NCBI RefSeq assembly: GCF_036669915.1
Contig: NC_089318.1
Span: 16,693,012-16,757,011, forward strand
Direction: 5' to 3'
DNA length: 64,000 nucleotides
DNA from: Pocillopora verrucosa
Taxonomy: Eukaryota; Cnidaria; Anthozoa; Scleractinia; Pocilloporidae
This document shows positions 33,538 through 44,330 of this stretch, piece after piece. Each line of letters begins with the position of its first letter. Positions within the stretch are counted from its first letter, which is position 1. The notes under the pieces were generated by a model. It saw only the letters and a program-made list of their open reading frames with translations, was not told where the DNA came from and ran no database searches. The translations under genes and the position numbers were made by a program.

Positions 33538-33812
33538 GGGTATTTGCTACGTGGTTAGATTCTTGTGGGTATTTTCTACGGTACAAAATACCCATTGAGG
33601 GTTTTTGCTACGGTAGGAAATACCCATGTGGGTTTTTGCTACGGTAGGAAATACCCATGTGGGTATTTGATACGTTCAATGGGTTTTTGCTACGGTAGCC
33701 AATACTCATCTGGGTCTTTGCTACTCCCAAGTGGGTATTTGTTACCCTAGCAAATACTCAAAATGGGTTTTTGTTACCGTAGCAAATACTCAAAATAGGT
33801 ATTTGACAAATT
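33538..33812. repeat. subterminal palindromic motif array of unit 2
   Basis: About nine copies of GGGTATTTGCTAC (variants GGGTTTTTGCTAC), many followed by its inverted partner GTAGCAAATACCC, for example GGGTTTTTGCTACGGTAGGA then AATACCCA. The arms are about 13 bp with almost no spacer. Confidence 0.85.
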
Positions 33813-33899
33813 TTTTACCTATTTCAAGGTTTCATATTAAAGAAAACTATTTTTTTGGTTCTACGGTTTATTACCGAAGAAGTACATCATTAGCGGTCA

Positions 33900-33968
33900 G
33901 CGTTCACACACTTCAACTTTCGTTTTCGTGTTTCACGTGTTCGTCGATGACGGCAACTTTCAAACGGT
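33900..33968 (+). other. candidate non-coding first exon of the recombinase gene
   Basis: GATGACGGCAACTTTCAAACG is followed by GTAAGA at 33969, a good donor. The next good acceptor before the coding ATG is TTTGTTTGTATTATAG at 36981-37000 (two bases before ACCATGG context). Splicing would remove the whole 41-bp satellite. The ATG at about 33949 would give only a short upstream ORF. The exon start is not known. Confidence 0.35.
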
Positions 33969-34351
33969 AAGAAAATAAGATCAACATAGGTTTCTTGTTA
34001 TATTTCGTCCCTTAAGCAAGTGGTTATCAACGAAATACGCTTTGCAAGCATCCAAGGTATAAGTGTCGATATATTTTTTACAATATTTGAGAAAAAAGCC
34101 GATAAACTTGAAGAATGATTGGCCTTCGTAATATCTTACATAATTATCGGTTTACTTATATTTAACTTCCAAATCATATAGATATGAATCGTAGAATGCA
34201 TTTTTTCTGCTTTGTTCTAACAATGAAGTGGGTGAAAGCTCTTACTTAAAAAATAAAATTGCTTTTTATAAACAGAAATTCCCTTGATAGCAACAAAACA
34301 TCGATCGATGTTTCAGGACTTTGGATAAGTTATTTTCGATGCTATTATTTA

Positions 34352-36960
34352 TTGTGATCATCTCTTATCCTATTTCAATCCCTGTCAAATCATTGCAATC
34401 ATCTCTTATGCTGTGTTGATCACTGTCAAATCATTTTAATCAACTGTTATGCTGTGTTGATCACTGTCAAATCATTCTAATTAACTGTTATGCTTTGTTG
34501 ATCACTGTCAAATCATTCTAATAAACTGTTATGCTGTGTTGATTACTGTCAAATCATTCTAATCATCTGTTCTGCTGTGTTGATAAATTTCAAATCATTC
34601 TAATCAACTGTTATGCTTTGTTAATCACTGTCAAATCATTCTAATCATCTGTTATGCTTTGTTGAGCACTGTCAAATCATTCTAATCATCTGTTATGCCT
34701 TGTTGAGCACTGTCAAATCATTCTAATCATCTGTTATGCTGTGTTGATCACTGTCAAATCATTCTAATCATCTGTTCTGCTGTGTTGATCACTGTTAAAT
34801 CATTTTAATCATATGTTATGCTGTGTTGATCACTGTTAAATCATTGCAATCATTTCTTATACTCTAGTGATCACTGTCAAATCATTCTAATCATCTGTTC
34901 TGCTGTGTTCATCACTGTTAAATCATTTTAATCATATGTTATGCTGTGTTGATCACTGTTAAATCATTGCAATCATTTCTTATACTCTAGTGATCACTGT
35001 CAAATCATTCTAATCATCTGTTCTGCTGTGTTGATCACTGTTAAATCATTTTAATCATATGTTATGCTGTGTTGATCACTGTTAAATCATTGCAATCATT
35101 TCTTATACTCTAGTGATCACTGTCAAATCATTCTAATCATCTGTTCTGCTGTGTTCATCACTGTTAAATCATTTTAATCATATGTTATGCTGTGTTGATC
35201 ACTGTTAAATCATTGCAATCATTTCTTATACTCTAGTGATCACTGTCAAATCATTCTAATCATCTGTTCTGCTGTGTTGATCACTGTTAAATCATTTTAA
35301 TCATATGTTATGCTGTGTTGATCACTGTTAAATCATTGCAATCATTTCTTATACTCTAGTGATCACTGTCAAATCATTCTAATCATCTGTTCTGCTGTGT
35401 TGATCACTGTTAAATCATTTTAATCATATGTTATGCTGTGTTGATCACTGTTAAATCATTGCAATCATTTCTTATACTCTAGTGATCACTGTCAAATCAT
35501 TCTAATCATCTGTTCTGCTGTGTTCATCACTGTTAAATCATTTTAATCATATGTTATGCTGTGTTGATCACTGTCAAATCATTCTAATCATCTGTTATGC
35601 TGTGTTGATCACTGTCAAATCATTCTAATCATCTGTTCTGCTGTGTTGATCACTGTCAAATCATTTTAATCATATGTTATGCTGTGTTGATCACTGTTAA
35701 ATCATTGCAATCATTTCTTATACTCTAGTGATCACTGTCAAATCATTCTAATCATCTGTTCTGCTGTGTTCATCACTGTTAAATCATTTTAATCATATGT
35801 TATGCTGTGTTGATCACTGTTAAATCATTGCAATCATTTCGTATACTCTAGTGATCACTGTCAAATCATTCTAATCATCTGTTCTGCTGTGTTCATCACT
35901 GTTAAATCATTTTAATCATATGTTATGCTGTGTTGATCACTGTTAAATCATTGCAATCATTTCTTATACTCTAGTGATCACTGTCAAATCATTCTAATCA
36001 TCTGTTCTGCTGTGTTGATCACTGTTAAATCATTTTAATCATATGTTATGCTGTGTTGATCACTGTTAAATCATTGTAATCATTTCTTATACTCTAGTGA
36101 TCACTGTCAAATCATTCTAATCATCTGTTCTGCTGTGTTGATCACTGTTAAATCATTTTAATCATATGTTATGCTGTGTTGATCACTGTTAAATCATTGC
36201 AATCATTTCTTATACTCTAGTGATCACTGTCAAATCATTCTAATCATCTGTTCTGCTGTGTTGATCACTGTTAAATCATTTTAATCATATGTTATGCTGT
36301 GTTGATCACTGTTAAATCATTGCAATCATTTCTTATACTCTAGTGATCACTGTCAAATCATTCTAATCATCTGTTCTGCTGTGTTCATCACTGTTAAATC
36401 ATTTTAATCATATGTTATGCTGTGTTGATCACTGTTAAATCATTGCAATCATTTCTTATACTCTAGTGATCACTGTCAAATCATTCTAATCACCTGTTCT
36501 GCTGTGTTCATCACTGTTAAATCATTTTAATCATGTTCTGCTGTGTTGATCACTGTTAAATCATTGCAATCATGTGTTATGCTGTGTTGATCACTGTTAA
36601 ATCATTTTAATCATCTGTTCTGCTGTGTTGATCACTGTTAAATCATTGCAATCATGTGTTATGCTGTGTTTATCACTGTCAAATCATTCTAATCAACTGT
36701 TATGCTTTGTTGATCACTTTCAAATCATTCTAATCATCTGTTATGCTGTGTAGATCACTGTTAAATCATCTGTTATACTCTGTTGATCACTGTCAAATCA
36801 TTGTAATCATGTTATACTGTGTTTATCACTTTCAAATCATTGAAATCATCTTTTATGCTGTGTTCATCACTGTCAAATCATTTTAATTATCTTTTATGCT
36901 GTGTTGATCATTGTCAGATCATTCTACTCATCTGTTATGCTGTGCTAACCATTGTCAACT
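34352..36960. repeat. 41-bp satellite with a 123-bp higher-order unit
   Basis: Over sixty copies of a 41-mer such as TGATCACTGTTAAATCATTT + TAATCATATGTTATGCTGTGT. From about 34858 to 36470 three monomer types alternate strictly; TATACTCTAG recurs at 34858, 34981, 35104 and onward every 123 bp. Monomers at both edges are more diverged. It stops 45 bp before the recombinase ATG. No unique spacers exist, so it is not CRISPR-like. Confidence 0.95.
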
Positions 36961-37004
36961 CTATCATTGAGATCAGTTTTCTATTTGTTTGTATTATAGT
37001 AACC

Positions 37005-40000
37005 ATGGAAGGTAGTTCTGAAATAAGGAAAAAGTCTCGGGAATCTAAAGTGTGTTCGAGATGTGGGAAATCAGTTATAAATTTATCTCGTCATCAGAAG
37101 GATGTACATAAAGTGAATAAGATTTTTCGTCAGGTAGATGTATATATAAATGGAAACAAGAAAGCGCCTAATAGGAAGATAAAGTTTTGTCCGTTATCTC
37201 CATGCAAGCATTCAAAGAAAGGTGTCTTTCAACTTCATCATCATTTACAGTCAAATATCCACAAGCTTAATCCCAACTCAAACCAATACTTAGATGCGCT
37301 TAAATCTGCTCCGAGAATTGGGCTTCAAGAGCTACGAGATCACATTGCCAAGAGAAAGAAATCCAAAGCAAAGAGCGCCACAACTAAAGATGGTCCTAAA
37401 AAGAGAAAAATCGAATCAAAATCACCTGTACGTGGAAAGGCCGCAAAAAGGGTGAAATTTTAGAAGGGTGACAAGGAAAATGAGTATAGTTTGGTGAATA
37501 GAATCGAAGCTGAGGAAGAAATTGAAAATGACTCGGATGATCAATTATTAGAAAATCCTGAAGGAGAAGCAACTATCAGCAGAAACGTGAGTAACCCTGG
37601 GCACCTCGCACCGACCTCCTCCAATAGTAATGCAGAGGAGCGCAAACTACATAATGAAGAAAGTTGTGAATCAAAGGTAAGAGAGACGTACAATGATGAT
37701 GACAGCAAATTAGAGTATGATCAGCAAGTTGATAAAGTGGAACACAAGCTACATAATGAAGAAAGTGGAGATTCAGGCAATGATCATGACAGTAATTTGG
37801 AGTATGAAAAAGTAATGGATCAAATGGAATCAAAGGTAGGTGATACACATGATGACCATGACAGCGATTTGGAGTATGATCAACTTGTGGATAACGTGTG
37901 GAAAAGAAATGAAGAGTGCAAGAAGCGAAGCTTTAAACAGTTAGTGTCTATGATGTCCTCCCAGTGTGAAAGCGATGCCGAGCTATCTGAAGAGTTAAAC
38001 AACCGCAAAAATGCTGACCAAGTAATCCAACCACCTCAACCACCAGTGACGGCTGGTAATACCAAATCTAGTGAAATAGTTATATGCGACAGTGAAGAAG
38101 AGGAAATTTTAGACCCAAACTATCACCCTTCCCTGGACTCCGAATCAGAGTGTAGCACTGGAAGCTTGTCAGATAACTGCTCGTTGCAAGAAAGGGATGA
38201 CATTTTAACTGATTTCGTGGAAAACGTAGATAATCTCGATTTTCTTCGTGTGGAACCAGAATGGAAGAGCGTGGTTGATGTTGTTTTTGAAAGAAAAAAG
38301 AACGCTGGTAATACTGACTCCCAAAGCAATCTTTCACAAGGTAAAGTGCCTAAGGAAGTTATGAATGATGATGAATCATCAGTATACGATAGCGATGATG
38401 ATGATAATGACGACTGTCTTGAAGAGATGGAAGATGATGTCAGTTTTGAAGACAATGATAGTAGTGATGACAGCCCACTGCTTAACGAGTTTCATTCCTG
38501 GTTGATAGACGTAGACGGGGGTTATCGCTGCGCAAAAGTGGCTGGTCAGTACAAGTCACAGGTAAAACGCATCATGAAAGTTCTTTCAGAAGATTTCCCT
38601 CAAGCAGCAAATGAAATAGATCTTGTTACTGTCGAGGGGCATGACGGAGTGGTAATGTTGAGGAAGTGGTTGGGTCAACTATCTGAGGAGTATCAACCTG
38701 GAACCATTAGATCATACCTAATGAGCCTTAGGCTATTCCTTAAATTCCTTGTGCAAGAAGAGAAAGGGCAAGATAGATTAGACACACTTCATGCAAGGAG
38801 AGATCTTTTAACTTCGTGGTCATCTGCTCAAAGAAAGAAGGTGCTGAAAAGGAAATTAGAGAAACATGACATGGACTTTGCAAAACTCCTTTCTAGCGAA
38901 GATCTATATAAAGTGTCAAATGGACAACAGCGAATAAACATAATTAAAGCGCTTGGAACAGCTGCGGAGAAAAGCAAAGCTTGTGGAGAACCTGTGCTGG
39001 TCAACGATCAGACCTTTTGCGAAGTAAGGGATTGGCTGATTACAAGATTAATAATTGACAACTCCGGAAGAAGTGGTATTGCAGCAAATATAACAGTGGA
39101 GGAATTCAAAGATGCTAAACTGTACGCTGGAGAAGAAGATGGAGAGAGATACCGCGTATCAGTTAAGAATCACAAGACAGGAGGTGTTTATGGGGCAGCC
39201 ATTGTATGGTTTCATGCTGATGTTTACAATCTGGTGAATACGTATATCTCAAGGGTGAGGCCTAAGTACGTCAAAGATGCCACAGATAACATGTTCGTTT
39301 CAACCAATGGCGTTAAACTTACTTCATCGCAAGTATCCACGTGTCTGACTCGTACATTTCAAAGGGAGGGTGTGAAGTTTCACGGTCGCATCTCCGCAAC
39401 CTTGATAAGAAAATCTCTGGCATCAGGAGTGCATGTCCATTTGCCTGAAGATCAAGAACAACTGGCTGCCCTTGCACAGCACAAACCTCAAACACAAGCT
39501 CAATATTACCGCATCAATGACAAAGTTAGAGAAACAGATATTGGGCGTCGTGCTGTCAGAAAATTTATCACCATGAACTGCGCAAAGACAGAGGTAAGTA
39601 CTCTTATAATGCATACCAATCGTAGTAATTTGAATAACAATTGGCATACGAATTCTGATTTCTTTTAGGTATCAATAATTCCTGTCGAGTGGACCGAGGA
39701 AGAGACCTCAAAACTTCAAGATTTATTCAAGTCTGAAATTGAGACTGGTAACATAACTGAAAACATTGTCAGAGATAAACTTGGTGCTTCCAACCTGTTG
39801 GAAACACACTCCATGAAGGCAATTGTGTTGAAAGTGAGAAGGCTTCGATCAGAATTTACCAAAAACTTAGAACCACCAACTGAAGTTGAGTCTCCTGAAC
39901 AGAAGATAGAACGGTTTATGTCTTCCAGAGCTCCATCCATCGCATCTGAATCTGCAAAGCCATCATGGAGTAAGTTCACCGATGAACAAACAGACCATCT

Positions 40001-40202
40001 CCTATCGTTAACTCAGGATATGATTGAAAACAACGCAGTAAAAAGAGAGGTCGTTTGGGAACGGGTGATAAATGATGAGAAAGCATGGAAAACCGGGTTG
40101 GTCTTCGGAACCGATGATGAGGAGCTTCTTTTGAGGCAAAAACAACGTTTGGCGGACAAGGTACGAAAAGAAGTCAAACGTCAAAAGATGAAGAGAAAGT
40201 AG
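37005..40202 (+). CDS. tyrosine recombinase with C2H2 N-terminus and SANT-like C-terminus (one in-frame TAG)
   Basis: Exon 1 37005-39593, intron 39594-39668 (GAG|GTAAGT...TTTTAG), exon 2 39669-40202, phase 0. About 1040 codons with TAG at codon 153. The start ATG sits in ACCATGG. Residues 17-35 form a C2H2 finger (CSRCGKSV..SRHQKDVH), and 62-86 a second Cys/His cluster. A basic KKSK..KKRK stretch follows. Residues 160-480 are acidic with three repeats (HNEES...LEYDQ.VD). A core-binding region (about 490-600) precedes the catalytic domain: R689 (NSGRSG), K724 (NHKTGG), T799-x-x-R802 (ATLIRKS, Thr where most have His), H826 (AQHKPQT) and Tyr834/835 (QYYRI). Exon 2 has two Trp/helix modules (VEWTEEETSKLQDLF, SKFTDEQTDHLL) like Myb/SANT. 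Probable recombinase of unit 2. Confidence 0.75.
37461..37463 (+). other. in-frame TAG separating zinc-finger part from recombinase part
   Basis: The frame from 37005 continues past AAAAGGGTGAAATTT-TAG-AAGGGTGAC without any shift and stays open for 710 more codons. No intron that would remove it is visible. The first downstream in-frame ATG is at about 37815. It may be a recent nonsense mutation, a readthrough site, or mark two separate products. Confidence 0.8.
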
Positions 40203-41322
40203 TAGTTTGATCCTGTGGTTCTTGCATTATATTTGAACATTAGTTGACATTGAACATTTCTTGTCTTTATGTATTCAGGGTTACAACATAATTGAGTCCT
40301 ATATTGTTAACATGTTATTTTCTTTAACCGTTTGCCAGTCATTTTATGGTTGATCGTTTTATTTCAAGTAAGTCAATATTCCCTAAAAAGGCCGATTTAC
40401 ACAATGCAATTTCTTCGTGTGTTAAGGTTCGAACGACAAGTCATAGGGTCGTGTACGACCTGACGAATGACCGTTTATATGGTATGATTCGGGTCACATG
40501 CATCAAGTCATATACTACAATCGCATCGTGGAAATCGGCCTTAAGAGTCATATACTACAATCGCATCGTGGAAATCGGCCTTAAGAGTCATAGAATTTGT
40601 CTTGGTGACTGATGTGTGTAGGACATCGACTTCTATGAAAAAGATTTAACTTGTCTTGGTCTTGTTGCGAGGTGTTATAAAGTTGAATTTTTCATAAAGC
40701 AAAAGTTGTCGTTTAAAAACTTAGCTCCAAGTGATAAAGCTTATATCTGGAATTAAAAGAGTTTACTTTGAGACTCGTTGTCATGAACCTGCAATATATT
40801 GTCTTTTTAAGTGCAGTTCCAGTTGAGATTTTGTGGAAGTTTCATGACGTTTTCGAAAAGTTTAGGGTGAAGTCACTAAGCCCGTGAAATACATATTAGA
40901 CTAACACACTTTATTAACCACTAATTTCGTTGTTTCCTTTAGTGTCTATTGAACTATTACATGTTAACAGTTAAATATTTTTTTATGGGTTTAACTTTAC
41001 CCTAGTGCAACTTTTGTCGTCATAATAGAGCGATATCGCATAACCCCCTTCCTAAATATTGGTGTTTTATTCTAAATGAGCCAATACAAAGATAACATTA
41101 GAATACTTAAGACTTTATCTATTGTTGTCTTTCTACGATGTCCATTAACCTTTAACTAATATCCACTTGCTTTTAAAAATATTTATATCGCTCTGTAAAC
41201 CTCACAAACCGGTGAAATTGCAGCTAAAATCGCCATTGTCATAGAGCTTTAAGGATGATCAACACGCACGCCCAAACTTGTATGCGAGCTGTCAATAGGA
41301 TATGTATATGTAATCGCATGGG
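40203..41322. other. recombinase 3' flank, no gene supported
   Basis: No AATAAA close to the stop; AT-rich. A 40-bp unit starting CATATACTACAATCGCATCG is tandemly duplicated at 40507-40586. Nothing else recognised. Confidence 0.5.
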
Positions 41323-41323
41323 T

Positions 41324-41404
41324 CCTCGGGCAATTAAGGATTAATTTCACGCGTATTTCCAAACTTTGAAAACACCAGTGAAATTAATCCTTAATTGCCC
41401 GAGG
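41324..41404. repeat. perfect 27-bp inverted repeat (hairpin)
   Basis: 41324-41350 (CCTCGGGCAATTAAGGATTA...) is the exact reverse complement of 41378-41404, with a 27-bp loop. Imperfect pairing extends further outwards (AATCGCA). Confidence 0.9.
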
Positions 41405-41422
41405 GCACTTGCGATTTCTTGT

Positions 41423-41822
41423 TTATCACATAAAGGGCAAAATTATCGCGGGAATCCATTCACGCGCGACGTTATTCTTTTAGGAAGCCCGTTCAATGCC
41501 GCGACATTGCTCATTTTTTCCTCTTGTCTTTGCCCATTGTTGGAAAATGTTAGTCCAGTAGTCCGTACTTCTTTTTGTGTTTTTGTGCTCACTTGTGTTT
41601 AGTAGTTCCTCAATAAACTCTTCAACAAAATGGGAAGCCATTGTTGCAGAAAATTTTAATCGGCAACAAATCTAAGCAATAACTTCATTACAAAGCAACT
41701 TTAAACCAATCAAGATCAAGTAATCATGCCCTTTTGATTACCAAAAGTACCCTCGTGATTAAGAAAAAATGCCCTCTGTCTCAGCCAATCAGCACTTAGT
41801 AATTTTGCCCTGTATGTGATAA
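41423..41822. mobile_element. MITE-like element with 24-bp TIRs
   Basis: TTATCACATAAAGGGCAAAA (41423) and its inverse at 41799-41822 match at 22 of 24 bases. The 400-bp interior is non-coding. No convincing target duplication. Confidence 0.6.
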
Positions 41823-42993
41823 GCTACATAAAATGGGAATTTGCTAGGTGTAGAGTTTTGCTCATAAATCCAATTAACAGCAATAAAATCTATCGAAAAA
41901 CCAGTGGCCATGTTTGTAAAGTAAAGCGTCATGTCTCTTCTGAAAATTAGCCGTTTGCGCATTTAGTAAGAGTATCTAAATTTTGTGCTAGCAAACTTAA
42001 GGTGGAATCCCTGTACATGAAAGGGTATCATTTACTGTTCCCCTCTTTTGTTGGGAATCTACTTCCCTGAAAAAATAAGCTGGAAAAATGTATTTTTACG
42101 CGTTAAGAACTGTGCTTAATTTAAGTAGATCTACTGAGTACAAAGACTGTCTCAGGCCTGCTAGTATGGACACCTTAACCCAAGACGTTTTACTGCGTCT
42201 TTAATCATGTTTAAGGTATACAAGCGACAGGAAGCTTCGTATATTTCTAATTTTTTTACACCTAGAGTCTGTCATTACAATTTGCGCTCCTCTGCTCTTA
42301 ATGTTTCCCAGCCTGTAAATACCTCTAGCCATATTCAGAGCTCTTTTCATACACTATCTCTCATTCTTGGAACCAGTTACCATCTTCAATTAAATCAGCA
42401 ACCACTTTATCGGAATTTAAGTCTGGCCTATCTCGCATAACTACGCTTGGCTGTAAGCCTATAAGTGTATTAGTATACAATTGTAGAGGTAGGGTTATGA
42501 ATTGGTAATTAGGCTTGGGGTTAGGGCTATAATGTTAGGTGATTAGGGCTGGTAGGGTTTCAGGGGAAGTTCAGCATCGGGAGCTAAGTGATATTTTTGC
42601 GTTTTTATCATCTTTGTCGAGCGTTTTTAACATGAGCCATTAGGCTCGGGGGATTGGGTAACCACCCCCTACGTTGCCGACGTGAAAAAAATTGTTGTTG
42701 TCCACGTGATCAGTAAAAAATGGTCTAAAAAAGCTTTATTTTGTTAATTCAATTAGTACACTAGGCAGGGAAATCATCTTAACTGTCAATATTGCTCCGC
42801 TTCTCTTTTTAACTTGAATGTCGCTCAGTCACGATATTTCTGCTTTAATTCAAATAATAACACTTTTAAAAAATGTTTAAATTATTTTCCATGTTCCCTT
42901 TCACAAGGCGTCTTTTAGCTATGCAAACAAATTACCAGAATTCCGCTTTATTCAAGTTTTATAAGTAAAAATGTCCCATCAATTTGGCAAAGT
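41823..42993. other. unit 2 interior, no gene supported
   Basis: AT-rich. A degenerate GGTTAGGG-like patch lies at 42485-42555. No coding region recognised. Confidence 0.4.
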
Positions 42994-43599
42994 GGGTATT
43001 TGCTACTTACAAGTGGGTATTTGCTACATAAAATGGGTATTTGCTACATGCAGAATTTCGCTCGTAAAATTGATAAAAATGAATGGAATAGCTTGTAAAC
43101 ACGTTGTAAATTCTTAAAAAATAATGCGTCATCCATGCATGCGAAAATCATGGCATTAGAATGAACTAAAAGTGAAATAATGCGAAAAACGCATTTTTAG
43201 AAATGTTTGGGTTCCAAAGTTTCAAGTCTTGTACACCTACATACCCAGAAGCGCACTTTTTGCTAAAAATGGTCTTCACAGAAAAAATTTTAAAACGACA
43301 GAACTCAGAAGGCTTTTACGGCAAAGAAGAACATTTAGAAGACCTTTGATATCCGGAAAAGTTTTTGAATTTTATAAAAAAAATGATTGATGTACCTAGG
43401 TTTGGGTATTTGCTACCTTCTGACTTTTCAGTGACGAAATGCGAACAACAATTAAACTTTAATAACGTTGGTTTTGCATAGAAGAGAGCTAAAAAGCAAT
43501 ATTCTTTTGGCTAGAATTGTTAAATACTTTAAAAAAAAACTTTTACTTAATTTAAATAGGCATAGAGAAAACGCGTAGCAAACACTCACTGATGAATCT

Positions 43600-43601
<2 letters not shown>
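42994..43601. repeat. right tail of unit 2
   Basis: Perfect GGGTATTTGCTAC at 42994, 43015, 43035 and 43404; GATGTACC just before the fourth; CTAAAAAGC near 43490; GATGAATCTA before (GA)n. Same layout as 32844-33446. Confidence 0.8.
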
Positions 43602-43643
<42 letters not shown>

Positions 43644-43670
43644 CGAGAGAGAGAGAGACGGAGAGAGATG
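43602..43670. repeat. (GA)n microsatellite, right boundary of unit 2
   Basis: GA repeats with CAGC, ACG and ATG interruptions, more degraded than the other two tracts. Confidence 0.9.
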
Positions 43671-43973
43671 GAGAAAAAAATTTTAATTCGGGCCATAAGA
43701 TGCAAAGCTTACCCATAAGGTCCTGATGACCTTAAGGGCCACAGGGGCGGGGTATAGAAAAGAAAAAACGACGGTGAAAAGGTATTTCACTATAACTCGT
43801 GAGCCAGATGTTCGGTTTAGAGGGATAATTGGACTTGTGACTCGTTGATGAAAAAAGTTATCACCACTTAGTAATACAAATGGTTGAACCACTTCTTGAT
43901 GTAGTCATCATGCTCACCATACGCGCGAATTAAGATTTACAATGCATTGCTGTAGCTATCACCACTCCCATTA

Positions 43974-44326
43974 GATCTGTCTCGGTATGAATCTTTACCA
44001 GCACCTCAGTTTTGTTGCATAAACAAGATGGCTAACTCCCTGCCCTTACTGATGGGCAATACCGCAACGCCTCACTGGGACGTGATAGTGAAAGACGACG
44101 ATTGGCTCAGAAGCCTTCCTAAAGTACAACTGCAACAAGGAAGTGTCAATACCATTGTTGAAAGCAGCCTTTCCAAGGAAGAATTGGCATGTGAGTCCAG
44201 AGGTGGCTTTTTCACAGGACGATACAAGAATGAGCCCAACACGTGTGGCAAAGAAAAGCATGGACCAATTCGTTAGACGGTGCAAACAAACACATCAAAG
44301 CCATTGGATATATCCTGGTCCAGTGA
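43974..44326 (+). pseudogene. relic of a USOMP5-like last exon
   Basis: Bases parallel the last exon (AGATCTGTCTCGGTATGAA, CTGATGGGCAATACCGCAAC, CCCAACACGTGTGGCAA, AACACATCAAAGCCATTGG, ATATCCTGGTCCAGTGACAG) but with frameshifts and deletions. Confidence 0.8.
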
Positions 44327-44330
44327 CAGG

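Larger units (their letters stand above)
33447..43670 (+). mobile_element. GA-bounded unit 2: tyrosine-recombinase (Crypton-like) element
   Basis: The unit starts with (GA)n, a 12-bp spacer and a motif array (33538-33812), contains a 41-bp satellite and a two-exon tyrosine recombinase gene, and ends with the motif-bearing tail (42994-43601) and (GA)n (43602-43670). Tyrosine recombinase elements insert by recombination between short identical sequences and leave direct copies at both ends, which a GA microsatellite target would mimic. No inverted terminal repeats were found. The element limits are inferred from end symmetry with unit 1. Confidence 0.55.

Noticed and set aside
33290..33647. Ser/Leu- or Glu/Arg-rich open frames over the (GA)n tract
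   Set aside because: They are translations of the microsatellite.
34352..36960. CRISPR-like regular array
   Set aside because: Repeats are contiguous 41-mers with no unique spacers, in a eukaryotic genome; a satellite explains it.
37576..38455. Minus-strand frames opposite the recombinase
   Set aside because: Antisense shadows of the acidic, repeat-rich coding region.
42481..42560. Interstitial telomere-like GGTTAGGG patch
   Set aside because: Too short and degenerate; no run of TTAGGG units.
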